DNA from: CALNYX01 sp942490925
GTDB taxonomy: Bacteria; Chlamydiota; Chlamydiia; Chlamydiales; JAAKFR01
Length of the DNA stretch: 10,617 nucleotides
Assembly (NCBI GenBank): GCA_942490925.1
Contig: CALNYX010000032.1
Location: forward strand, 1-10,617
Direction of reading: 5' to 3'
Below the pieces are notes generated by a model. The model made no database searches. It had not been told where the DNA came from and saw only the letters and a program-made list of their open reading frames with translations. Shown here piece after piece: positions 1 to 5,303 of this stretch. The translations under genes were made by a program, and so were the position numbers. How positions within the stretch are numbered: position 1 is the stretch's first letter; every line of letters starts with the position of its first letter.

Positions 1-134
1 AACCCTAATCACTAACCCTAATCACTAACCCTAATCACTAACCCTAATCACTAATCGTAATCACTAACCGTAATCACTAACCCTAATCACTAACCGTAAT
101 CACTAACCGTAATCACTAACCATAATCACTAACC
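1..134. repeat. Telomere-like 13-bp tandem array, copy 1
   Basis: About ten tandem units of CCCTAATCACTAA. Read on the other strand this is TTAGTGA plus TTAGGG, so it looks like a compound variant of the TTAGGG telomere repeat. Units at the left are all CCCTAA. Towards the right they become CCG, TCG or CCA variants, and the array ends at CCCTATTC. The array runs off the left edge of the window, so its full length is unknown. The telomere origin is an inference from the motif. Confidence 0.9.
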
Positions 135-380
135 CTATTCTTTCAATTAATATCATATCAAACACATTTCAGAATTGGTCAAACATACAAGAAACCCCAA
201 CACTAACAAAAATTTTACCTAACACTACAGCTACTCAAAGTACACAAAAAAAAATATTTAAGTACTTACTAAGTCATACTTACTAGGTCATATGTAAATA
301 CCTAATTACTTAATAATTTAGGTATTTAATGTAATCTACATTTAATGTATAATCTGTCATGTGGCATGGTTAAAAATGCA
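135..380. other. AT-rich non-coding spacer with inverted and direct repeats (copy 1)
   Basis: No gene is visible. The spacer contains a 14-bp direct repeat (263-276 and 277-290, one difference) and an inverted repeat with 11-bp arms TAAATACCTAA (295-305 and 318-328) around a 12-base AT-rich loop. The same structure is repeated 516 bases later (arms 811-821 and 834-844). An AT-rich dyad next to short repeat arrays is the usual layout of an origin or promoter, but this is inference. Confidence 0.6.
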
Positions 381-466
381 TCAACTCATAAATTCGTTAA
401 TTCGTAAATTCGTTAATTCGTAAACGCATAATTTCGTAAATTTGAAAATTCGTAAATGTGTACATT
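381..466. repeat. AATTCGTAA-type short repeat array, copy 1
   Basis: A run of imperfect 8-9-bp units based on AATTCGT(T/A)A, followed by ACGCATAATTTCGTAA variants. It is identical to the array in the second duplicate at 897-982, but here it stops at 466 and runs straight into the next telomere-like array, so no gene follows it. Confidence 0.75.
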
Positions 467-472
467 GGATAA

Positions 473-650
473 TCACTAACCCTAATCACTAACCCTAATC
501 ACTAACCCTAATCACTAACCCTAATCACTAACCCTAATCACTAACCCTAATCACTAACCCTAATCACTAATCGTAATCACTAACCGTAATCACTAACCAT
601 AATCACTAACCGTAATCACTAACCGTAATCACTAACCATAATCACTAACC
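473..650. repeat. Telomere-like 13-bp tandem array, copy 2
   Basis: About 13 units of CCCTAATCACTAA. Seven canonical units are followed by six variants in the order TCG, CCG, CCA, CCG, CCG, CCA, and then CCCTATTC. Copy 1 has the same order except CCC in place of the first CCA. The array is internal, lying between the two copies of the spacer, so it is an interstitial telomere-like tract. Confidence 0.9.
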
Positions 651-896
651 CTATTCTTTCAATTAATATCATATCAAACACATTTCAGAATTGGTCAAAC
701 ATACAAGAAACCCCAACACTAACAAAAATTTTACCTAACACTACAGCTACTCAAAGTACACAAAAAAAAATATTTAAGTACTTACTAAGTCATACTTACT
801 AGGTCATATGTAAATACCTAATTACTTAATAATTTAGGTATTTAATGTAATCTACATTTAATGTATAATCTGTCATGTGGCATGGTTAAAAATGCA
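651..896. other. AT-rich non-coding spacer (copy 2)
   Basis: This is the duplicate of 135-380. It holds the same 14-bp direct repeat and 11-bp inverted repeat (arms 811-821 and 834-844). I see no gene in it. Confidence 0.6.
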
Positions 897-1010
897 TCAA
901 CTCATAAATTCGTTAATTCGTAAATTCGTTAATTCGTAAACGCATAATTTCGTAAATTTGAAAATTCGTAAATGTGTACATTCGTGAACGCGTAATTTCG
1001 TAAATGCACT
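897..1010 (+). promoter_or_regulatory. AATTCGTAA-type repeat array upstream of the RusA gene
   Basis: Imperfect 8-9-bp units (AATTCGTAA, AATTCGTTA, TTTCGTAA, ATTCGTGA) run up to about 45 bases before the RusA start codon. Compared with copy 1 it extends further right, past 982. Units read in the + direction, towards RusA. A second array at 1941-2190 reads in the opposite direction, towards the acidic gene. Position and orientation fit a promoter or iteron-like protein-binding array. That role is inferred. Confidence 0.55.
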
Positions 1011-1020
1011 CATTCTGTTC

Positions 1021-1035
1021 TGACCAAAAAGGTCA
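1021..1035. promoter_or_regulatory. Dyad TGACC-AAAAA-GGTCA upstream of RusA
   Basis: A perfect 5-bp inverted repeat with an A5 centre lies 18 bases before the ATG at 1054. It resembles a half-site pair for a dimeric DNA-binding protein. Dyads also lie before the 386-aa and 254-aa genes, with partly similar half-sites (TGTCA). A short upstream frame, ATG at 1040 with TGA at 1055-1057, lies between this dyad and the RusA start. Confidence 0.4.
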
Positions 1036-1053
1036 CACAATGCTTTGCCTGGC

Positions 1054-1503
1054 ATGAGCTGTTCTACCAAGACAAGATTTTGGGTTGACACACCTTCAAC
1101 ATTTGTTATTGAACCTGGCTTCACTTTTGATGCCATAATCCATGGAAGACCCCAACCAATGACTAGAGCCCGAACCAGAGATGGAAGATTTTACAACCCA
1201 GCCACAACAGACATGTTCACTTTTCGCTCCCTGATCAGTGATTATTTCAGAACACAATTATTGGAAAAACCAGTTTTTGCAAAGGGTGCAAGTGTCTCTG
1301 TCACAGTTGAGTTCTACCTCACGTGCTCAGGAAGCAGGGAACCAGACCTTGACAACCTTGTAAAGTTTGTGTTGGATGCCTGCAATGGGCTGGTTTATGC
1401 AGATGACATTCAGGTAAATGTGATAAATGCAAAAAAGCATAGTTATGTCACAAAAAATGATAAAGGAAAAACTCATATCTATGCAACAAGAAGCCCAAAC
1501 TAA
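1054..1503 (+). CDS. RusA-family Holliday junction endodeoxyribonuclease
   Basis: A 149-aa protein with a recognisable RusA fold pattern. Near the N-terminus there is a G-R-P-Q-P-M-T-R-A-R segment (31-40), matching the family's G-x-P-x-P...R-x-R strand, then GRFYNPA (44-50). The catalytic core is EPDLDNLVK (96-104), with D98, D100 and K104 aligning with D70, D72 and K76 of E. coli RusA. YADDIQV (115-121) follows, with D118 aligning with D91. RusA enzymes are dimeric and cut four-way DNA junctions in a metal-dependent way. Length is close to the family's usual 120-150 aa, with about 25 extra residues at the N-terminus. I chose the ATG at 1054. A five-codon upstream frame ends in TGA overlapping this ATG. 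AATAAA follows the stop at 1507-1512. RusA proteins are mainly known from phages and prophages, so an intact copy in a eukaryotic intronless cluster suggests a mobile or viral origin. Confidence 0.88.
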   Translation: MSCSTKTRFWVDTPSTFVIEPGFTFDAIIHGRPQPMTRARTRDGRFYNPATTDMFTFRSLISDYFRTQLLEKPVFAKGASVSVTVEFYLTCSGSREPDLDNLVKFVLDACNGLVYADDIQVNVINAKKHSYVTKNDKGKTHIYATRSPN

Positions 1504-1506
1504 AGT

Positions 1507-1512
1507 AATAAA
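1507..1512 (+). terminator. Poly(A) signal of the RusA gene
   Basis: A canonical AATAAA lies 4 bases after the RusA stop codon. It sits in the 32-bp gap between the convergent RusA and acidic-protein genes, so transcripts from the two sides probably overlap at their 3' ends. Confidence 0.5.
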
Positions 1513-1535
1513 AATTAACAAAGAATACTATAACT

Positions 1536-1901
1536 TTATGACTCTTTTGTCTTCTGCCCTGGCAACTGCGTCACAACAACCACACTTGGATCGGAGTCAT
1601 AGTTCACATTATTCACAATTAGTGGAGCTCGCGCATATGAAATGGTCGTGTTGCTGTCAATGCTGCTGATGCTCATGTCATCGCTCTCTTCTTCTGAGGA
1701 CTCATCCATAACTCTCCTTTGTTGGCGTGGTTCTGCAGCCTGGTAATTCTCCTGATTCTCCCGAAGAAGCTCTTCTGTTTCTGTTGAGATGGTAGAACCC
1801 ACACTCTCATCAGTGTCATCAGGGTCAGAGCTGCCAGAAGCATCACCATTGTAACGGCCCCGATCAACTTGACCCATGGCAACAGCAAGTGGATATGACA
1901 T
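1536..1901 (-). CDS. Small acidic Ser/Asp/Glu-rich protein, unknown function
   Basis: A 121-aa product starting at the ATG whose complement is at 1899-1901. The open frame continues upstream to 1973, but that part runs into the repeat array. Residues 20-50 are rich in D, S, T and E, followed by a short polar helix-like stretch (43-56), a basic QQRR (60-63), and a strongly acidic serine cluster DESSEEESDD (66-75) that looks like a casein kinase 2 substrate. No signal peptide, membrane segment or cysteine is present. It is convergent with RusA (32 bp between stops) and divergent from the 386-aa gene, with a repeat array between. I do not recognise a family. An acidic regulator, a DNA mimic or a transcription-activator-like tail are all possible. 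Composition alone cannot decide, and a chance ORF is not excluded. Confidence 0.6.
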   Translation of the reverse strand: MSYPLAVAMGQVDRGRYNGDASGSSDPDDTDESVGSTISTETEELLRENQENYQAAEPRQQRRVMDESSEEESDDMSISSIDSNTTISYARAPLIVNNVNYDSDPSVVVVTQLPGQKTKES

Positions 1902-1940
1902 GTTTTCAAAATTGTGAACAGAATGATGGGTTGTGACTGT

Positions 1941-2190
1941 AATTACGAATTTACGCATTTGTGTTTTTGTCAAACTATGAAAAAACGAATTTACGAATTC
2001 ACGAATTTGTGTGTTTACGAATTTATATATTTGTGAACATTGACATTTACGAGTTTACGAATTTACAAGTTTACATTGAATTTACGAATTTACGAATTTG
2101 CGTATTTACGCATTTACGCATTTATGAATTTTCGAACATTGACATTTACGAATTTACGAATTTGCGCATTTGTTAATTTGCGCATTTGCA
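1941..2190. promoter_or_regulatory. ACGAATTT-type repeat array in a divergent promoter region
   Basis: About 250 bp of imperfect 8-9-bp units (ACGAATTT, ACGCATTT, ACGAGTTT) which are the reverse complement of the AATTCGT arrays at 381-466 and 897-1010. A longer segment starting GAACATTGACATTTACGA occurs twice, near 2035 and 2134. A TATATAT lies at 2024-2030. The array lies between the acidic gene (-) and the 386-aa gene (+), so it could serve both as promoter or as an origin-type iteron array. Confidence 0.65.
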
Positions 2191-2202
2191 TGATTGCACA
2201 CC

Positions 2203-2226
2203 TGTGAGCAACAAAGTGTGCTCACA
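2203..2226. promoter_or_regulatory. Perfect 8-bp inverted repeat just before the 386-aa gene
   Basis: TGTGAGCA (2203-2210), an 8-base loop, then TGCTCACA (2219-2226). The right arm ends 3 bases before the ATG at 2230. As DNA it is a good dyad operator. As RNA it would make a hairpin right at the start codon and could hinder initiation. Which, if either, is not shown by the sequence. Confidence 0.45.
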
Positions 2227-2229
2227 ATT

Positions 2230-3390
2230 ATGCCTTTTGCCAACTCAGCCATGTTTTCCCCTCCATCTAGCCAACCCCCAGTTGCCCTTGTCAGCCCCAA
2301 CAAGAGGAGCCCTTCTGCCTATGCCAGTCAGGGAACTCAACCCAAGAAGCCCAGAGGAACACAGCCTAAGGAAGGGCCCAGTGGAGTCAGGACAGGTTGC
2401 ATGGAAATCATTGCTAAGGTGACCACTTTGCCTGGAAAGGATGGTGCCTCTCCTGAGGGAAAGCTTCTCCTGAAAATTATTGAAGACCCAAATGGCACCC
2501 CTCTTGGAAAATCTTCTGCTGTTTACATGGATCATGTTTTGACTGAAGATGATAGAACTGCTGCCAAACTTGCCCTTGCAAATGCCCACAACTCTAGGAA
2601 AATCACTCCCCAATCCCTTGGCCTCCCAACTGTTGGCACAAAGTTTGACAATGCAGATGACAGGCTCAGTCCATTTGTTCAGTCAACCATGCAACAGACA
2701 ATGTGTGTTGTTGGTGTTCCTAAGGTCTCTGGAATTGACAAGTGGGTCAAGGCAACAAATGATGGAAAGATGGAAAACCAGCACAAGACTGGCAACCTTT
2801 TTTTTTCTGCAATCCCTCACAGTGATGAAGGCATGCCATCCCTTGATAACAGACTTGGCAGCCCAGAAATGATGGAAGTTGCTCCTGGCAAATGGCAAAT
2901 GAACCCTAAGTTTTGGTATGAGCAAATTTTTCAAGGAGGCAGGGCAAAGAAAATGGAGTTGGCTGCTTTTATTCCAACTTTTTTGCTGTCTGAAGAAGGC
3001 AAGATTGATCACAACCAAGCAATTGATGTTATGAGTCAGAATGGGGGAATTGGACTGGGTGGCGAGTACTTTAAATTGATCCTTTGGAACTCTTATGCCT
3101 GGGTCTTCAAAAACTTGATGGAAATGCCCCTCACCAAGGAGGCCAGGATGAGAGGATTTTGGCCACTCTTCCTCTTGAAACAGGCCATCAACCAAAAGAA
3201 AACTCCTGATGGTGCTCATGCTCACCTCAGCACAACTGATAAAAATGGAAAATCTGCTCTCATGATTGTTGGATATTGGAAGGATCGCTCCGGGCCCAAT
3301 GATGAGCGTTTCAGTGACATTGAATTTCTTTCTCTCAGCGTCAATGGGTCGTACCCCACCATTGCTTACAAAGGAAATAGTGCAGAGTGA
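2230..3390 (+). CDS. 386-aa protein with basic disordered N-terminus, unknown family
   Basis: This is the largest gene of the block, uninterrupted and without introns. The frame is open from 2194, but the first ATG is at 2230, just past the dyad. Residues 1-55 are rich in P, S, Q, K and R with nuclear-signal-like NKR (24-26) and KKPR (39-42), and look disordered. From about residue 57 to the end the composition is that of a folded protein, with aromatic-rich segments around NPKFWYEQIF, ILWNSYAWVFKNL and RGFWPLFLLKQA, and a C-terminal ...VGYWKDRSG... part. There is no signal peptide or clear membrane helix. I find no Walker A motif, zinc-finger pattern or polymerase motif. A basic tail on a globular body fits a DNA-binding protein or a small viral capsid protein, but I do not recognise it. 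A T9 run at 2798-2806 lies within the frame. Confidence 0.82.
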   Translation: MPFANSAMFSPPSSQPPVALVSPNKRSPSAYASQGTQPKKPRGTQPKEGPSGVRTGCMEIIAKVTTLPGKDGASPEGKLLLKIIEDPNGTPLGKSSAVYMDHVLTEDDRTAAKLALANAHNSRKITPQSLGLPTVGTKFDNADDRLSPFVQSTMQQTMCVVGVPKVSGIDKWVKATNDGKMENQHKTGNLFFSAIPHSDEGMPSLDNRLGSPEMMEVAPGKWQMNPKFWYEQIFQGGRAKKMELAAFIPTFLLSEEGKIDHNQAIDVMSQNGGIGLGGEYFKLILWNSYAWVFKNLMEMPLTKEARMRGFWPLFLLKQAINQKKTPDGAHAHLSTTDKNGKSALMIVGYWKDRSGPNDERFSDIEFLSLSVNGSYPTIAYKGNSAE

Positions 3391-3959
3391 AGTGCTTCTA
3401 CTATGAAGATTCTTTTCTTAGTTCAAAATATTAGTTCATATGTGTCTATTTCAATTACAACTGTTGTCAAATTACTTGTAGTATTTACATTATGGTTGGG
3501 AGTGTCACTGTGAGGAGTGTTGACATTTATTTGGAACATTCTTTTTATCGCATTGACATATGGATATTATTGTTGGGAGTGTCACTAAGGAAAGTAATGA
3601 CATTTTCTGCACAATGTTCTTTGTGTCACTATGACATAATGGTCAGGGAGTGTCACTGTGAGGAACATTGATATTTCTTTGGAACATTCTTTTTGTCACC
3701 TAGACAAATGGACATTATTTTGGGGAGTGGCACTGAGGGGAGTAATGGCTATTTTGTAGAACATTCTTTATGTCACTGTGACATTTCTTTGATTGCAAGG
3801 AATGACATGCAAGGGAGTGATATATTTTGGTTGAAGTTGAACTTGAACTTGAAGTTGTGTCATGCCACCTCAGCAAAACACCTCAGCACCACATCAGAAA
3901 AGGCTCACTTTTTCCAACATACAGCTCACAATTTCTCCCCTCAACCATACTGCACAACC
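3391..3959. other. Intergenic region upstream of the 254-aa gene
   Basis: About 570 bp without a convincing gene. The first 100 bp show nothing special. Then come four ~75-bp repeats (3498-3783), a 6-bp tandem run of TTGAAG/TTGAAC (3831-3857), and a CA-rich leader up to the ATG at 3960. The open frame that begins at 3693 passes through repeat DNA and is probably not coding before 3960. Confidence 0.6.
3498..3783 (+). repeat. Four ~75-bp direct repeats with TGTCAC...TGACA dyads
   Basis: GGGAGTGTCACTGTGAGG-like elements start at 3498, 3575, 3646 and 3723 (spacings 77, 71, 77). Between them a 13-bp dyad occurs at 3546, 3624, 3694 and 3771. The last, TGTCACTGTGACA, is a perfect palindrome with a single central base, and the earlier ones are degenerate. 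GGAACATTCTTT precedes several dyads. Repeated dyads at regular spacing upstream of a gene fit binding sites for a dimeric regulator. Function is inferred. Confidence 0.65.
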
Positions 3960-4724
3960 ATGTACACAGACAAATTTCTTAATCACCTTCAGAATGGGCC
4001 TGTCAAGACAAAACTTGCTAACTGGCTGAGAAGCACACACTCTGCAATCAAGAAGGCAAACAACAATCTCACCAAAAAGCAAATTCTTGAGATCCTTTGT
4101 TACCTGTTCCCCAAGAAGGCACAAGATGAAAGTGTATCCATTCCACATGACTTTCCCTACCACCTCACTCACCCTCCCATTGACCCAGCACTCAAGCAAA
4201 CGCCACGTGAGCCTGATTACAAAACCATTGCACTCAACTTTGATTTGTTTTTCCCTAACTTTCAACCCAATGAGAGCCCCACCAACGCAGGTGTTCAACC
4301 AATTCCCATGCAGCCTTTCAACTTTCCACCTCAGGGACTGGCAAACATTGTTCCAGATGATGAATTTCTGCAACTCATTGATCAAGGCATTCAGCAGGTC
4401 AACAGTCGCAGCAGTCAAAGTTCCATTTCACACATGTCTGATGACACACAGGTCAACGAGCCAACTGACCAGCATCCAGTCGCTGAGGAAAACATCCAGG
4501 ATCCCGAACAACAACCTGCTCCAATGGAAGCTGCTGTCCAAGAAGAACCTGCTCCAATGGAAGCTGCTCCCCTTGAAGAAATGGAAGATTGTGGCCTTTC
4601 TACTGGCAGCTTCTCACTTCACAGCCCTCTCAATTCTAGGTCTGATGACAGCACCATGAACATGCTCAATAGCCTCAATGAAAACAGCTCCAACAGCCTC
4701 AGCAAAAGCAGCTCCCAATCTTAG
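3960..4724 (+). CDS. 254-aa protein, new two-member family (member 1), acidic Ser/Gln-rich tail
   Basis: Chosen start is the ATG at 3960 in context AACCATG, the same context as the 212-aa gene. Residues 1-75 form a basic, probably helical domain. It aligns without gaps to residues 41-76 of the 212-aa protein over residues 37-72, sharing T38, K39, Q41, Y48, P51, A54, P62, H63, Y67 and P72. A P/N/F-rich middle (75-145) leads to a tail of about 100 residues rich in S, Q, E and M, with an internal duplication PAPMEAA...EE encoded by a ~33-bp repeat around 4516-4581. Basic domain plus acidic tail resembles transcription factors or phospho-regulated nuclear proteins. No known domain is recognised. 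AATAAA at 4731 follows the stop. Confidence 0.75.
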   Translation: MYTDKFLNHLQNGPVKTKLANWLRSTHSAIKKANNNLTKKQILEILCYLFPKKAQDESVSIPHDFPYHLTHPPIDPALKQTPREPDYKTIALNFDLFFPNFQPNESPTNAGVQPIPMQPFNFPPQGLANIVPDDEFLQLIDQGIQQVNSRSSQSSISHMSDDTQVNEPTDQHPVAEENIQDPEQQPAPMEAAVQEEPAPMEAAPLEEMEDCGLSTGSFSLHSPLNSRSDDSTMNMLNSLNENSSNSLSKSSSQS

Positions 4725-4730
4725 TAACCA

Positions 4731-4736
4731 AATAAA
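4731..4736 (+). terminator. Poly(A) signal of the 254-aa gene
   Basis: A canonical AATAAA lies 6 bases after the TAG stop codon, followed by AT-rich sequence. The very short 3' UTR matches the RusA gene, where AATAAA is 4 bases from the stop. Confidence 0.5.
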
Positions 4737-4769
4737 ATAGTTATTTATCATCATTGTTAAAAACATCTT

Positions 4770-5115
4770 TTCTCATCACTAGATAATGTTGTATCATCCT
4801 AAGTGAAAGGGTGAGAGGGTGGGGTAGTCTTTTTCCCATGTGTGCTTTCTTATCCCCCCCCCTCATTTAATGTTTTCTTACTCTTTCTTTCTCACTAGCT
4901 AATGTTGTGTCCTTCTAAGTGAAAGGGTGGGAATCTTTCTTTCTCACTACAAAAAAAATGTGTCCTTCTAAGTTAAAAGTGGGAGTCCTAATGTTGTGTC
5001 CTTCTAAGTTAAAGAGTGAGAGACTTTCTTTCTCACTACCTAATGTTGTGTCCTTCTAAGGTAAAGGGTGGGAGGGTGGGGTAGTCCTTCTTCCCATGTG
5101 TGCTTTCTTATTCCC
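4770..5115 (+). repeat. Degenerate tandem repeats upstream of the 212-aa gene
   Basis: The element AATGTTGTGTCCTTCTAAGT followed by (G)AAAGGGTGGGA occurs at 4785, 4901, about 4956 (degenerate), 4990 and 5042, often preceded by TTTCTTTCTCACTA. A longer unit, GAGGGTGGGGTAGTC plus TTCCCATGTGTGCTTTC, is present near 4814 and again near 5072. A C-rich run lies at about 4854-4862. The repeat family is different from that upstream of the 254-aa gene, although the two proteins are related. Confidence 0.7.
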
Positions 5116-5303
5116 TGCTACTTAAGTGTTTTCTTACTCCCCGCTGCCTTCAATGTTTTCTTTTTCCTGCTGACTTTGTAAATGTTTTCTTTTTCCCCGC
5201 TGCCTTCATTGGGTTCCTTGTACTTAGCTTTAGCTTACTTAGACTTACTTCCTTACTTAGACTTAGTTCCTTATTCTTAGTTCCTTTTACCTATTACCCA
5301 ACC
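5116..5303 (+). promoter_or_regulatory. Pyrimidine-rich leader/promoter of the 212-aa gene
   Basis: Repeated (A)ATGTTTTCTTTTTCC(C/T)GCTG blocks are followed by a run of CTTAG/TTACTTAGAC/TTAGTTCC motifs ending in CCTTTTACCTATTACCCAACC next to the ATG. The CTTAG-rich part is repeated at 6020-6090 downstream of the gene. A pyrimidine-rich tract at a start site could act as an initiator or as the 5' UTR. Confidence 0.45.

Larger units (their letters stand above)
1..982. repeat. 516-bp direct tandem duplication
   Basis: The stretch at 135-466 recurs at 651-982 with an offset of 516 bases, and I see no difference between the two over about 330 bp. Each copy contains, in order, a 13-bp telomere-like array, an AT-rich spacer and an AATTCGTAA-type array. 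The copies are joined by a few bases (467-472) and then the next array starts. The variant order of the two telomere-like arrays also matches near their inner ends, so the whole unit was duplicated recently. Confidence 0.9.

Noticed and set aside
1..982. 516-bp duplicates as a pair of LTRs
   Set aside because: The copies are directly adjacent with no internal region, and they lack TG...CA ends and retroelement genes between them.
897..1136. Minus-strand frame with repeating FTKLCVYELTNLRI-like residues
   Set aside because: It is the translation of the AATTCGTAA repeat array, whose period keeps frames open. It also overlaps RusA in antisense.
1961..2176. Plus-strand 71-aa frame with repeated EFTNLRIY
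   Set aside because: It translates the ACGAATTT array. The apparent protein repeat is a by-product of the DNA repeat.
381..2190. Short repeat arrays as CRISPR
   Set aside because: Units are 8-9 bp, imperfect and contiguous, with no spacers of constant length, and the context is eukaryotic.
3210..3260. HAH and GKS triplets in the 386-aa protein as possible HUH and Walker A motifs of a Rep
   Set aside because: The glycine spacing of a P-loop is missing, and no catalytic tyrosine motif or ordered Rep motif set is present.
3693..3959. N-terminal extension of the 254-aa gene
   Set aside because: It starts at a non-ATG codon and is encoded by the ~75-bp repeats and leader. The AACCATG at 3960 fits the start of the paralogue.
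5100..5303. N-terminal extension of the 212-aa gene, resembling a signal peptide or membrane segment
   Set aside because: The hydrophobic run comes from pyrimidine-rich repeat DNA. The paralogue has no such segment.
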